A DNA stretch of 64,000 nucleotides from Fictibacillus arsenicus (GCF_001999465.1 NZ_MQMF01000001.1:930001-994000), one strand, 5' to 3'. Positions 50,460 to 59,983 are shown, counted from the first letter of the stretch. The notes: generated from the sequence alone by a model not told the origin. Program-made: numbers and translations.

Positions 50460-50719
50460 ACTTCCTATGAACATTACATAGGATAAATTTGTAATCATAA
50501 AATGTAATTTTGTAACTTTATGTAATGCATTATCACATGTTAATGTAATGTTGTCAAATGATTTTTCTGACAATTAATTATGTAAGATAAATGCCATTAT
50601 TACTGGTTATTCTTTGTCTATCGAAATTTATTAATAGAATTTATTTACTTAATCTACCTTTTCATTTATATTTAATTTGTAACGTGACAAAATTCTTTTT
50701 TGGAAGGTTTGTTTATATT
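50460..50719. other. A/T-rich divergent leader with repeated TGTAA words
   Basis: TGTAA occurs at 50490, 50503, 50511, 50521, 50544 and 50581, with ATTACA at 50473. TTGTCA and TGACAA form a 6-bp inverted repeat at 50551-50572. No gene is seen. It should hold the lacI promoter, but no strong -35/-10 pair stands out. Confidence 0.4.
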
Positions 50720-51733
50720 ATGGCGAAAAAAGTATCCATGCAAGACATTGCGGATCATTTAAACATCTCAAAAAACTCCGTGTCGCAGGCTCTCTCTGGG
50801 AAACCCGGTGTAAGTCCTGCAACGCGTAAAAAAATTGAAGAAACAGCTAGAGAGTTAGGATATCAATACAAGACGAATCCAGTGAAAACATATAACGGTG
50901 GAACAGGAAACATCGGACTGATCGCTTCAGACCTAGCTTTTTCGTTGCAAAGCTTTTTTGGAAAGATTTATTTGAGTGTGGAAAAAGAGGCGACAAACAA
51001 AGGGCTGAATGTACTGATTCAGTCGGTAACTAACGAGGCGAAGGAGAATCTGACTCTCCCTTCTTTTATAGAAAACAAACAAGTAGATGGCGTGCTCATC
51101 TTATCGCATATCAGCACGGAATATATCAACAAAGTCATCGCAACCGGCATTCCAACAGTAACGATAGACCATCATCACCCGCTCATTCAGGCAGATGCGA
51201 TTTTGACGAATAACCGTTTTGCGGCATATACGGCTGTTAAACATCTGATTGATCTTGGTCATGAAAAGATTGCATTCGTTGGGAATACCCGCTTTTCACC
51301 GAGTTATCAGGAACGACTTGAAGGCTACTTGCTCGCTTTTCAAGAGCACGAACTGCAAGTTGATCAGCAATTGATTTTTTCATCTGTCGAGGAAAGTGAA
51401 ATCGTAGTTCGTGATTTGGTGGATTCAGACGGGACACAGCCGACAGCTTGGTTTTGCGTAAACGACGGACTCGGATTTTTTGTTCAGTCTGCGCTTCAGC
51501 AAAAGGGCTTAAGCGTGCCTAATGATGTTTCGGTGTGCAGCTTTGATAACGGGCAGCTTTCAAGATTGGCTAATCCCAAAATTACAACGGTGGATATTGA
51601 TCTGGAGCTGTATGGAAGAAAAGCGATCGAACAGCTCGTTTGGCGGATGGACAACACAGATGAACCGATCACAGAGCTTCTTCTCCCTGCTAAACTATTA
51701 AAACGCGAGTCTACCTTTGATGCCTTTAAATAA
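50720..51733 (+). CDS. LacI family transcriptional regulator of the GH130 operon
   Basis: The 337-residue regulator starts M-A-K-K-V-S-M-Q-D-I-A at 50720, with GGAAGG about 12 bases upstream; the open frame extends upstream as non-coding A/T-rich sequence. The HTH has I-S-K-N-S-V-S-Q-A-L-S-G-K-P-G. The effector domain has Q-V-D-G-V-L-I-L, H-L-I-D-L-G-H-E-K-I-A-F and V-C-S-F-D-N. It is divergent from the SBP operon and probably binds the 50429-50446 palindrome, releasing it in the presence of a mannoside. Confidence 0.92.
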   Translation: MAKKVSMQDIADHLNISKNSVSQALSGKPGVSPATRKKIEETARELGYQYKTNPVKTYNGGTGNIGLIASDLAFSLQSFFGKIYLSVEKEATNKGLNVLIQSVTNEAKENLTLPSFIENKQVDGVLILSHISTEYINKVIATGIPTVTIDHHHPLIQADAILTNNRFAAYTAVKHLIDLGHEKIAFVGNTRFSPSYQERLEGYLLAFQEHELQVDQQLIFSSVEESEIVVRDLVDSDGTQPTAWFCVNDGLGFFVQSALQQKGLSVPNDVSVCSFDNGQLSRLANPKITTVDIDLELYGRKAIEQLVWRMDNTDEPITELLLPAKLLKRESTFDAFK

Positions 51734-51765
51734 AAAATGCCCAATCTCGTTTGATTGGGCATTTT
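51734..51765. terminator. Bidirectional terminator, lacI / pgcA
   Basis: AAAATGCCCAATC pairs with GATTGGGCATTTT around a 6-base loop between convergent genes. Confidence 0.85.
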
Positions 51766-51770
51766 CATAT

Positions 51771-53513
51771 TTACACGTTAAGAACCTGTATTGACTGTAT
51801 CTTTTCAATAACTTCTCTTTTAACAATTTCTAATTTTTCGGAGCTGTCCGCTAGAGAGTTTCCTTTTACACCGAAATAAAACTTAATTTTGGGCTCTGTG
51901 CCTGACGGACGTAAACAGAACCATGTTCCGTCTTCCAAAATAAATTTCAATACGTTAGATTTTGGCAAATTAATAAATTCTTTCAAACTCTTAATCATAT
52001 CAAATCGTTCGCCAATCTCGTAATCTTCAATTGCAGTAACTTTTTGTCCAGCCATTAAAGATGGTGCATTCTCTCTGAAATAAGTCATCATATGTTGAAT
52101 TTCTTCTGCACCTTGCTTACCTTTTAGAGTCATAGAAATTAAATCTTCTTTATAGTAACCGTATTTAACGAATAACTCCAAAAGACCTTCATACAAACTC
52201 ATGCCTTTCGTTTTATAATATAGAGTTATTTCAGCCGCTAAAAGACAAGATTGAACCGCATCTTTATCACGAACGAAATCACCAATTAAATACCCATAGC
52301 TTTCTTCGTATCCAAACAAGAATGTATGCTCTCCTGTTTTCTCGAATTCATTGATTTTCTCCCCTATGAATTTAAAGCCTGTAAGTGTATCCATGGTAGC
52401 TATTCCAAATTCTCCAGCAATCTGACGACCAATTTCGGATGTAACAATCGTCTTAAGTACGATTCCATTAGATGGCAAAGTCCCTTGACCCTGTCGTTTT
52501 GTTAAAATATAGTCCAGCATTAGTGCACCTAGCTGGTTACCTGTTAATACTTGATATTTTCCTTCAGAATTCTTAACAGCTACCCCAACCCTGTCTGCAT
52601 CTGGATCAGTACCGAGGAGGATATCAGCATCCAACTGATCGCCATATTGAATTGCGAGCTCAAACGCAGCATGCTCCTCTGGATTTGGTGATTTCACCGT
52701 AGAAAAATTAGCATCTGGCAGTTCTTGTTCTTTTACAACTGTTACATCTTTAAATCCAAGACTCTCCAACCCTTTTCGGACTGGGATATTAGCAGTTCCG
52801 TGCAGAGGGGTAAATACGATCTTTAAATCTTTTGCATACTTTCTCAATAGTTCAGGATCTTGGACAATTGTTTTTAGCTGTTCATTGTAAGCTGTGTCAA
52901 TTTCCTCAAGTACATATGATAACAACCCTTTTTCTAAAAGGTATTTTTCTTCTGAAACCTGAATCTTTAACTCATCTTCCACTTCATTCACAAAATCAAT
53001 GATTCTATCAGCCATAGCCGGTGGAAGTTGTCCCCCATCTGGACCATATACTTTATATCCGTTGTATTCAGGTGGATTATGTGAAGCAGTAATAACAATA
53101 CCAGCGAATGCATTGAGGTGACGAACGGCAAATGATAACTCAGGTGTTGGTCTCAGTTCCTTAAACACATATGTTTTTATGTTATGATTTCCGAGGGTTA
53201 ATGCTGCTTCTAAAGCAAACTCCTTTGACATATGACGTGAATCATATGCAATAACGACACCACGAGACTGTGCGTCTTCCCCCTGACCTTTTATATACAA
53301 GGCTAATCCTTCAGTCGCCTTACGAACCATGAAGGTGTTTATCCGATTCGTTCCAGGTCCAATTTCTCCACGCATGCCGCCTGTTCCGAATTCCAAGTTC
53401 TTATAAAATGCATCTTCCTTCTCTTTTTCTGAAAGAGACTTCATTTTATCTTTCATTACTTCATCAACAACAGGACTATTCATCCACTTTTCATATTGAA
53501 TTTCCCAACTCAT
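51771..53513 (-). CDS. pgcA: Phospho-sugar mutase (alpha-phosphoglucomutase/phosphomannomutase)
   Basis: The 580-residue enzyme has the four alpha-D-phosphohexomutase motifs: phosphoserine loop [11 protein letters not shown] (near 142-152), metal loop D-P-D-A-D-R, sugar loop G-Y-E-E-S-Y-G and phosphate loop [10 protein letters not shown]. Length and opening match Bacillus PgcA. It interconverts hexose 1- and 6-phosphates. Beside GH130 and manA it could turn mannose 1-phosphate into mannose 6-phosphate. Codon use looks like its neighbours. Confidence 0.92.
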   Translation of the reverse strand: MSWEIQYEKWMNSPVVDEVMKDKMKSLSEKEKEDAFYKNLEFGTGGMRGEIGPGTNRINTFMVRKATEGLALYIKGQGEDAQSRGVVIAYDSRHMSKEFALEAALTLGNHNIKTYVFKELRPTPELSFAVRHLNAFAGIVITASHNPPEYNGYKVYGPDGGQLPPAMADRIIDFVNEVEDELKIQVSEEKYLLEKGLLSYVLEEIDTAYNEQLKTIVQDPELLRKYAKDLKIVFTPLHGTANIPVRKGLESLGFKDVTVVKEQELPDANFSTVKSPNPEEHAAFELAIQYGDQLDADILLGTDPDADRVGVAVKNSEGKYQVLTGNQLGALMLDYILTKRQGQGTLPSNGIVLKTIVTSEIGRQIAGEFGIATMDTLTGFKFIGEKINEFEKTGEHTFLFGYEESYGYLIGDFVRDKDAVQSCLLAAEITLYYKTKGMSLYEGLLELFVKYGYYKEDLISMTLKGKQGAEEIQHMMTYFRENAPSLMAGQKVTAIEDYEIGERFDMIKSLKEFINLPKSNVLKFILEDGTWFCLRPSGTEPKIKFYFGVKGNSLADSSEKLEIVKREVIEKIQSIQVLNV

Positions 53514-53553
53514 ACTTCCTACCCCATTTTATAAAATATTCAATAAAAATAAG

Positions 53554-53573
53554 GGCATCACTATGGATGCCCT
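53554..53573 (-). terminator. Terminator after manA
   Basis: GGGCATC pairs with GATGCCC around a 6-base loop, followed by TTATTTTT on the minus strand. Confidence 0.78.
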
Positions 53574-53618
53574 TTTCTTATTTTAACATTTTATTGAATA
53601 CTTTTGGATATATTTTTC

Positions 53619-54590
53619 TTATTTACTAAATGTCGGATGCGACATGATAAACTTCGCATTACCGCTCATTCCGAAGTTTTTCACTGTGGATGGCAAGATA
53701 AAGTGGTCACCTTTTTTAAATGCGGAAGAAGATTGACCATCAATCTTCAACTCTCCTTCACCTTCCAGCACACTTACCAAAAGATACGAAGGATTCTCTA
53801 CCGCGCTAACTGAACCTTCTAAGTTCCAGTGATACACCGTAAAATAGTTCTCTTTAATCAGCTTCTCGATCTTCAAATCCTCATTCGCTGATAATACTGG
53901 CTCGAAGTCAGCATCCTGATGCGGAATCATTGCGACTTCTATTGATTTTTCAATATGAAGCTCGCGTGTGTTTCCAGCATCATCACGACGGTCATAGTCA
54001 TACACGCGGTATGTGATATCAGAACTTTGCTGCGTCTCTAAAATCATCGTTCCTTCACCGATCGCATGAATCGTTCCGTTTGGCACATACACGAAATCGC
54101 CTGGCTTGATCGCTACTTTCCGCAAAAGATCATTCCAGCGCCCATCTGCTACCATTTCTTCAAACTGAAGCTTCGAACCAGCGTGATGGCCATACACCAA
54201 TTCTGCGCCTGGCTCGCAATCGATCACGTACCAGCATTCTGTTTTACCGAACGCCTCGCCTTCTACTTCACGCGCGTAGGAATCATCCGGATGCACCTGA
54301 ACGGAAAGATCTGTCTTCGCGTCTAAAATTTTTACCAATAAAGGAAAGTCTTCTCCCTCTTGATCAGCGAAGAGTTCGCGATGCTCGTCCCACACTTGAT
54401 CAAGCGTTTTTCCTTTTAAGGGTCCGTTCACTACTTCACTCGGTCCGTTTGAATGAGCGGAAATTCCCCAGCATTCACCGGTTGTTTCCGTTGGAATATC
54501 ATAGCCGAACTCTTCACGAAGCTTTGTTCCGCCCCAGATTCGGTCTTTGAATACAGGTTTTAGAAAAATCGGTTCATTATACACTTTCAC
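53619..54590 (-). CDS. manA: Mannose-6-phosphate isomerase, class I
   Basis: The 323-residue cupin-type enzyme has zinc ligands in V-Q-V-H-P-D-D (Gln/His), F-G-K-T-E-C-W (Glu) and N-G-T-I-H-A (His). The short Bacillus-type architecture opens P-I-F-L-K-P-V-F-K-D-R-I-W-G-G. It converts mannose 6-phosphate to fructose 6-phosphate in the cytosol, closing a route from GH130-derived mannose 1-phosphate through pgcA. A TTTAAAC/GTTTAAA inverted repeat lies upstream at 54623-54640. Confidence 0.93.
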   Translation of the reverse strand: MKVYNEPIFLKPVFKDRIWGGTKLREEFGYDIPTETTGECWGISAHSNGPSEVVNGPLKGKTLDQVWDEHRELFADQEGEDFPLLVKILDAKTDLSVQVHPDDSYAREVEGEAFGKTECWYVIDCEPGAELVYGHHAGSKLQFEEMVADGRWNDLLRKVAIKPGDFVYVPNGTIHAIGEGTMILETQQSSDITYRVYDYDRRDDAGNTRELHIEKSIEVAMIPHQDADFEPVLSANEDLKIEKLIKENYFTVYHWNLEGSVSAVENPSYLLVSVLEGEGELKIDGQSSSAFKKGDHFILPSTVKNFGMSGNAKFIMSHPTFSK

Positions 54591-54622
54591 AACACTCCCT
54601 ATCTGGGTTTTCTACTCCTCAT

Positions 54623-54640
54623 TTTAAACGTTTGTTTAAA
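54623..54640. promoter_or_regulatory. Inverted repeat upstream of manA
   Basis: TTTAAAC-GTTT-GTTTAAA has perfect 7-bp arms, about 33 bp upstream of the manA start. It may be an operator; the binder is unknown. Confidence 0.4.
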
Positions 54641-54709
54641 GATAAACCACCTGTATGAAAAATTCGAGACTAGAAATAATTACTATCGGGAAACAATTGA
54701 TATGAAGGT

Positions 54710-54737
54710 TTGATTTTAAAGCGGTTTCCTTTATACT
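54710..54737 (+). promoter_or_regulatory. Promoter of the pxpB operon
   Basis: TTGATT (54710-54715), a 16-bp spacer and TATACT (54732-54737), ~60 bp upstream of pxpB. Confidence 0.55.
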
Positions 54738-54796
54738 AGAACTTTATAAATATACAAATATTCTGATTAATTTTACATAAATAGACAGGGGAGAAA

Positions 54797-55504
54797 ATGA
54801 TGGAGTTTAAATTGCAGCCTTTAGGTGACAACAGTGTAATCATCGAGCTCGGCGAAGACATCAGCCGGGACATTCAGCAAAAAGTGAATAAAGTCTCCTC
54901 TTTTTTAGAGAAACAATCTTTTGACTGGGTGATTGAATATGTTCCTGGTTTTACGACGGTCGCCGTTTTTTATGACCCTTGTAAAATCGAAACAAACACT
55001 CTTCCTTATGAACAAGTGTGTGAGGAATTGAGCGCACATTTGGAAAAACTAGACGTGGAAGAAGGAGCAAAACCGCGTGTCGTCGAGATTCCTGTATGCT
55101 ATGGCGGAGAGTTCGGACCAGATCTGGAAGAAGTAGCAGAACGAAACGAACTGACCCCAGAAGAAGTGATCGACATTCATTCAAATGGTGAATACATCGT
55201 TTACATGATCGGGTTTGCCCCTGGATTTCCTTATATCGGCGGGATGGATGAACGAATTGCTGCGCCAAGACGAAAAAATCCGAGACTTAAGATTCCAGCT
55301 GGATCGGTCGGGATTGCCGGCAAACAAACGGGAGTGTATCCGATCGAAACGCCTGGTGGATGGCAATTAATCGGTAAAACGCCGCTCAAACTTTTTCTAC
55401 CGGAAGGCGATACACCTAGCCTTTTACAAGCAGGTGATCAGATAAAATTCGTACCGATTTCAGAAGAAGAGTTTCAAAAATGGGAGGAGAGCGAAAATGA
55501 TTAA
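54797..55504 (+). CDS. pxpB: 5-oxoprolinase subunit PxpB (KipI family)
   Basis: The 235-residue protein carries the AHS1/KipI signature G-F-A-P-G-F-P-Y-I-G-G (near 138-148), P-R-R-K-N-P-R, P-A-G-S-V-G-I-A-G and P-G-G-W-Q-L-I-G. With PxpC and PxpA it forms the ATP-dependent bacterial 5-oxoprolinase; in Bacillus KipI also inhibits the KinA sporulation kinase. AGGGGAG is 3 bases from this ATG and 6 from an adjacent ATG at 54800, so either may be used. It overlaps pxpC by 8 bases. Confidence 0.93.
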   Translation: MMEFKLQPLGDNSVIIELGEDISRDIQQKVNKVSSFLEKQSFDWVIEYVPGFTTVAVFYDPCKIETNTLPYEQVCEELSAHLEKLDVEEGAKPRVVEIPVCYGGEFGPDLEEVAERNELTPEEVIDIHSNGEYIVYMIGFAPGFPYIGGMDERIAAPRRKNPRLKIPAGSVGIAGKQTGVYPIETPGGWQLIGKTPLKLFLPEGDTPSLLQAGDQIKFVPISEEEFQKWEESEND

Positions 55505-56510
55505 GATTACGAAGCCGGGCCTCCTTACAAGTGTTCAGGATTTAGGCCGCTACGGCTATCAAAAATACGGTGTGATCGCGAGTGGCGTGATGGATGCGAC
55601 CGCTCACCGGATAGCAAACCTTTTAGTTGGCAATGATGAGAATGAAGCGACACTGGAGCTCACTTTATTAGGTCCTGACATGGAATTTACAAAAGACACG
55701 CTGATCTCGATCTGTGGCGGAAACCTCTCCCCTTCAGTCGATGGGAAGCCGGTTAAGTTATGGCGTTCTGTTTTAGTGAAAGCCGGAAGCAAGCTTAAGT
55801 TCGGAGGATGTAAAACTGGCTGTCGTGCTTACCTCGCTGTTGCCGGTGGTTTCGACCTGCCTGAAGTGATGGACAGCAAATCTACTTACATACGGGCAGG
55901 AATCGGCGGCTTTAACGGAAAACCGCTTCAAGCAGATGACGAGCTTTCACTTAAGGAACCTAGTGACTTTGCAACTCAAATTACGAAAGTGTTAGCTGCG
56001 GAATTAGACGGACAAAAGTTTGCCGAGATGCAATGGACGATCGCATCAGAATTCACGTCAACACCTGTTTCAAAGCCGAAAGTGCGCGTGATGAAAGGTC
56101 GACAGTATGACTGGTTCACACAAGAAAGTCAGATGAAACTTTTTACCGAATCGTTTGAAGTGACATCGCAGTCTGATCGGATGGGGTATCGCCTGAAAGG
56201 ACCTGAACTCCAACTCGAAAAAGAACAAGAAATGCTTTCAGAAGCGGTGAACTTCGGGACGATCCAAGTTCCGTCAGAAGGCAATCCGATCGTGCTCCTC
56301 GCAGACCGCCAAACAACAGGCGGCTATCCAAAAATCTGGCAGATCGCGACGGTTGACTTACCAATCATGGCGCAGCTGAAGCCTGGCGACAAAGTACAAT
56401 TCACCGAGGTCTCACACGAAGTCGCTCAACAACTTTATTTAGACCGAGAAAAACAAATACACCAGTTGAAACAAGGAATCTCACTAAAAATAAAACAAGA
56501 ATCGAAGTAA
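55497..56510 (+). CDS. pxpC: 5-oxoprolinase subunit PxpC (KipA family)
   Basis: The 337-residue AHS2-domain protein has T-S-V-Q-D-L-G-R-Y-G-Y near residue 10, G-V-M-D-A-T-A-H-R-I-A-N-L, S-D-R-M-G-Y-R-L-K-G-P near 222 and Q-T-T-G-G-Y-P-K-I near 271. It partners PxpB to hydrolyse 5-oxoproline to glutamate. The third subunit, PxpA (LamB/YcsF family), is absent from this operon and must lie elsewhere if the complex is complete. Confidence 0.93.
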   Translation: MIKITKPGLLTSVQDLGRYGYQKYGVIASGVMDATAHRIANLLVGNDENEATLELTLLGPDMEFTKDTLISICGGNLSPSVDGKPVKLWRSVLVKAGSKLKFGGCKTGCRAYLAVAGGFDLPEVMDSKSTYIRAGIGGFNGKPLQADDELSLKEPSDFATQITKVLAAELDGQKFAEMQWTIASEFTSTPVSKPKVRVMKGRQYDWFTQESQMKLFTESFEVTSQSDRMGYRLKGPELQLEKEQEMLSEAVNFGTIQVPSEGNPIVLLADRQTTGGYPKIWQIATVDLPIMAQLKPGDKVQFTEVSHEVAQQLYLDREKQIHQLKQGISLKIKQESK

Positions 56511-56525
56511 TCTAGGAGGAAGAGT

Positions 56526-57716
56526 ATGAAGAAAGAATCGAAAGCTAGTATACTGCTAGGCGCCGCGTTTTTGATGGCAACATCCGCCATCGGACCAGGA
56601 TTTTTAACACAGACTACACACTTTACATCTATTCTTGCCGCAAGTTTTGGTTTTGTTATTTTAACTTCCATCATTATTGATATTGGGGCTCAGATGAACG
56701 TGTGGCGTATTATCGCGGTTTCCGAAAAAAGAGCGCAGGATATCGCAAATGATGTTCTGCCTGGTTTAGGATTTTTCCTTGCCGCGTTGATCGTAATGGG
56801 AGGCTTAGCCTTTAACATCGGAAACATTGCGGGTGCTGGACTTGGAGTTAACGTTCTTTTTGGCGTTTCTCCTAAAATGGGTGCCCTATTAAGTGGAGTT
56901 ATCGCCATTTTAGTTTTCGTTGTCCGTGAAGCTGGAAAAGCGATGGACCGTTTCACGCAAGTTGCTGGTTTTATCATGATCGCGTTAACGGTTTATGTCA
57001 TGTTTACCGCTCAGCCTCCTGTTGGAGAAGCGGTTGTAAAAACGTTCGTTCCAGACACAATCGATGTACTTGCGATTGTAACCCTAGTCGGAGGAACAGT
57101 CGGTGGTTACATTACGTTTGCAGGTGCTCACCGTTTGCTTGATGCAGGGATTAAAGGAAAAGAAAATTTAGGAGAAGTTACTAGAAGTTCTGTTTCAGCG
57201 ATTGGGATTGCATCCATCATGCGTATCTTTTTATTCTTAGCGGCACTTGGTGTCGTGGCGCAAGGATTGACGCTTGATCCAGCTAACCCGCCGGCTTCCG
57301 TGTTTAAATTAGCTGCCGGTAATGTTGGCTATAAAATTTTCGGAGTCGTCATGTGGGCCGCTGCGATCACTTCTGTTGTCGGTGCAGCTTACACGTCTGT
57401 CTCATTTATCCGTACATTTAGCCCAACTTTGGAAAAGTACCATAAGTGGATTATCATCGGATTTATTGCTGTTTCAACACTGGTTTTCACAATTATTGGA
57501 CAGCCGGTTAAGATTCTCATTTTAGTAGGATCATTAAACGGATTAATTTTACCGATTTCATTAGGTGTGATGCTGATTGCGGCTTACAAACCAAAGATTG
57601 TCGGTGACTACAAGCATCCAATGTGGATGACGATCTTTGGTGTGCTGATCGTTGTGATCATGGCCGTAATGAGTGTTTATTCACTGTACACAGGACTGCC
57701 TAAGTTATTTGCATAA
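56526..57716 (+). CDS. NRAMP-like permease (YcsG type), candidate 5-oxoproline transporter
   Basis: The 396-residue protein has about 11 helices. The first carries A-T-S-A-I-G-P-G-F-L-T-Q, which replaces the canonical NRAMP metal motif D-P-G-N. It matches the Bacillus YcsG type encoded with KipI/KipA. Lacking the metal-binding Asp/Asn, it is unlikely to move Mn or Fe; import of 5-oxoproline or a related acid is inferred from context. It lies 15 bp after pxpC with an AGGAGG site. Confidence 0.85.
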   Translation: MKKESKASILLGAAFLMATSAIGPGFLTQTTHFTSILAASFGFVILTSIIIDIGAQMNVWRIIAVSEKRAQDIANDVLPGLGFFLAALIVMGGLAFNIGNIAGAGLGVNVLFGVSPKMGALLSGVIAILVFVVREAGKAMDRFTQVAGFIMIALTVYVMFTAQPPVGEAVVKTFVPDTIDVLAIVTLVGGTVGGYITFAGAHRLLDAGIKGKENLGEVTRSSVSAIGIASIMRIFLFLAALGVVAQGLTLDPANPPASVFKLAAGNVGYKIFGVVMWAAAITSVVGAAYTSVSFIRTFSPTLEKYHKWIIIGFIAVSTLVFTIIGQPVKILILVGSLNGLILPISLGVMLIAAYKPKIVGDYKHPMWMTIFGVLIVVIMAVMSVYSLYTGLPKLFA

Positions 57717-57734
57717 AGTTGAGGGGGAGCTTTC

Positions 57735-58526
57735 ATGAATGCACTAGACCGTATGAATCCTGCTGAAGCGCGCGATATGATCAGATGCGGTGATTGGCGA
57801 AAGCCGACGAGCGGACTTGCTAATGGATATACTCAAGGAAATTTAGTCGTTTTACCAAAAGAATTGGCATTTGAATTCCTTCTATTTTGTCAGCGGAATC
57901 CGAAACCATGTCCAGTTCTGGATGTGACTGAGCCAGGTTCAGCTATCCCTGCGCTTGTCGCTCCTGATGCGGATTTGCGGGTGGATATTCCGAAGTATCG
58001 TGTTTATCGTCGAGGTGAGCTTATTGAGGAAAAAACCGATATTACTGACCTTTGGGATGACGGGATGGTTGGCTTTTTGCTTGGCTGCAGCTTCACGTTT
58101 GAGCATGCGTTGATGAATAACGGAATTCCGGTACGGCACATCGAGCGTGGATGCAACGTTCCGATGTTTAAAACGAACATCGAATGTGTGAAAGCCGGCC
58201 GTTTCGAAGGGCCGATGGTCGTGAGCATGCGTCCAATTCCTGAAAAAGACGTAGTGAGAGCCGTTCAAGTTACAAGCCGCTTCCCTTCTGTTCACGGCGC
58301 ACCTGTTCATATCGGAAGTCCCGAGAGCATCGGGATCTATGATTTGTATCAGCCCGATTTCGGTGATCCCGTTCAGATCCATAAAGGCGAAGTTCCTGTG
58401 TTTTGGGCATGCGGCGTGACACCTCAAGCGGTTGCGATGCATGTAAAGCCGGAAATCATGATCACTCACGCCCCAGGGCATATGTTTATTACGGATGTGC
58501 GGGATGAGAAGTTTGGGGTTTTATAA
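57735..58526 (+). CDS. DUF1445 putative hydro-lyase (YcsI type)
   Basis: The 263-residue protein has the D-glutamate cyclase-like/DUF1445 motifs: G-Y-x-Q-G-N-L-V near 32-40, P-C-P-V-L-D-V-T-E-P-G (58-68), F-L-L-G-C-S-F-T-F-E near 113, N-V-P-M-F-K-T-N and W-A-C-G-V-T-P-Q-A. Relatives convert D-glutamate and 5-oxo-D-proline, consistent with the pxp operon. The gene begins 18 bp after the permease with a GGGGGA ribosome site and ends with a terminator. Confidence 0.9.
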   Translation: MNALDRMNPAEARDMIRCGDWRKPTSGLANGYTQGNLVVLPKELAFEFLLFCQRNPKPCPVLDVTEPGSAIPALVAPDADLRVDIPKYRVYRRGELIEEKTDITDLWDDGMVGFLLGCSFTFEHALMNNGIPVRHIERGCNVPMFKTNIECVKAGRFEGPMVVSMRPIPEKDVVRAVQVTSRFPSVHGAPVHIGSPESIGIYDLYQPDFGDPVQIHKGEVPVFWACGVTPQAVAMHVKPEIMITHAPGHMFITDVRDEKFGVL

Positions 58527-58535
58527 AAAATGTGA

Positions 58536-58561
58536 GGGTGCCTCTTTTGTTGGAGGCACCC
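58536..58561 (+). terminator. Terminator of the pxp operon
   Basis: GGGTGCCTC pairs perfectly with GAGGCACCC around an 8-base loop; the T-tract is weak. Confidence 0.75.
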
Positions 58562-58567
58562 TTATCT

Positions 58568-58715
58568 ATTTACGGGACGTGTTTTTATAATCTGTTACAC
58601 GTTGCGCGTTTTTGGCTTAGTTTCACGCCAAATCACCTTCGTTTCACCCGTGATTTGCTAGTTCCACGCGTTTTCACTTCTGTTTCACGCACAAACTCCT
58701 TCGTTTCACGCGAAC
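58568..58715. repeat. Hairpin-headed repeat element, copy D (variant core)
   Basis: The head (TTTACGG-ACGTG, A/T loop, TTACACGTT) matches copies A-C. The array core is different: CACGC words at 58624, 58645 (CACCC), 58665, 58686 and 58707, mostly preceded by GTTT. The period is again 20-21 bp. It lies between convergent genes. Confidence 0.78.
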
Positions 58716-58748
58716 CCACTTTTCATAGAGAAAAACACCATTAAGAAG

Positions 58749-59564
58749 CTACCATTCTACAGGCTCATTCGGATACACCACCGTATTCAGCAGCCCACCG
58801 AGTATAATAATCATCGCTGACAAATAAAACCACAGCATCAAGACAACGAGACCAGCCACTTGGCCGTACAACGCAGAATAATTACTTCCACTAACGTAAG
58901 AAGCAAATCCCATCGATACAAGCTGCCAGCCAATCGTAGCGAAAAACGCTCCTGGAACTACTTTTCTAAAACTGAGCCTGATGCTAGGCGCAAATGAGTA
59001 CAGGACAATAAAAAAGACAAGTAGAAAGACCGTCCCGATCCCCCACTGCACTATAATCCACAACTTCTGAAACTCAACAATCGAAAAGATCCCCTTTAGA
59101 TACACACTTAATAATTTTTCAAAAAGAGGAACGATTACAGAAAACAGCACCGCAATCATAAACCCGACTGTTAACAAGAGACTCTCTACGATTTGTTTTA
59201 CTTTATGTTCATCATTTCGAACCTCATACGCGTCATTAAAAATACGTTTCATACACTGAAAGCCCATCGAAGAAAGCCATAAAGTAACGATTAAACTTAA
59301 GGAAAGAAGATTTCCCTCCTGCCTCCTCACCGTATAAGATAGCGTCTTCTCGATGAGAGCGTACGTCGCATCAGGAGCATATGGCTGGATCAGCTCCAAT
59401 ATGTTGCTCTCATTTAGGGGCAGATAAGTCATCAATGAGTAAATCACTAACAAAAACGGGAAAACCGACATTAGAAAATAATAAGCCATCTGAGCAGATA
59501 AATCATACACCCTCATCTTAAAAAAGCGGTCGCTCAATTGATTCAGGATCTCGACGATATTCAT
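58749..59564 (-). CDS. YihY/BrkB family inner-membrane protein
   Basis: The 271-residue protein has an N-terminal amphipathic segment and five to six membrane helices. Family features include A-Q-M-A-Y-Y-F-L-M-S-V-F-P near residue 25, L-W-L-S-S-M-G-F near 95 and G-Q-V-A-G-L-V-V-L-M-L-W-F-Y near 234. The family is often misnamed ribonuclease BN; its activity is not established. It stands alone. Confidence 0.88.
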   Translation of the reverse strand: MNIVEILNQLSDRFFKMRVYDLSAQMAYYFLMSVFPFLLVIYSLMTYLPLNESNILELIQPYAPDATYALIEKTLSYTVRRQEGNLLSLSLIVTLWLSSMGFQCMKRIFNDAYEVRNDEHKVKQIVESLLLTVGFMIAVLFSVIVPLFEKLLSVYLKGIFSIVEFQKLWIIVQWGIGTVFLLVFFIVLYSFAPSIRLSFRKVVPGAFFATIGWQLVSMGFASYVSGSNYSALYGQVAGLVVLMLWFYLSAMIIILGGLLNTVVYPNEPVEW

Positions 59565-59708
59565 GGTGCAGCACCTCTTATCTTAGCAAGTCCGTAGAAC
59601 TCACTATTCTAGAATACGTAGAGAGCTGTCCGTTTAGGTCACTTTTTTATTGAGGCTGATTCCTATGTTAGTATTTTTATAGGATAAATTTTCAAAAGGA
59701 GATTACGA

Positions 59709-59957
59709 ATGAGGAAGTTTTACATCATTTCACTTCTGTTATGGAGTGTTTTTTACACGATCACGCTCTATCGATTTTTTCAGGGAACGGGCTATTGGAA
59801 TAACACCATCATGTTGTCAGCAGTTTTTTACATACTTGCAATTATTTTAAACAAAGGTTTTAACAAACTATTGATTACCATAGCCTTATCGTATGTTAGT
59901 TTTGTTCTGATTTTTATCTTAGACCTTTTAACTGGCTTTCCGTTTGAGGGGCAGTAG
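59709..59957 (+). CDS. Small membrane protein, three predicted helices
   Basis: The 82-residue hydrophobic protein has a clear AAAAGGAGATTACGA ribosome site. Helices are at about 4-24, 32-50 and 54-76. I do not recognise the family. It is followed 26 bp later by another tiny membrane protein gene, so the two probably form a bicistron. Confidence 0.65.
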   Translation: MRKFYIISLLLWSVFYTITLYRFFQGTGYWNNTIMLSAVFYILAIILNKGFNKLLITIALSYVSFVLIFILDLLTGFPFEGQ

Positions 59958-59983
59958 ATTCTTAATCTGGGAGGAAAGTTTTC

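Noticed and set aside
57939-58481. 180-codon minus-strand open frame opposite the DUF1445 gene
   Set aside because: It is fully antisense to a well-supported gene, has no ribosome site and shows no protein-like motifs; it is a codon-bias shadow.
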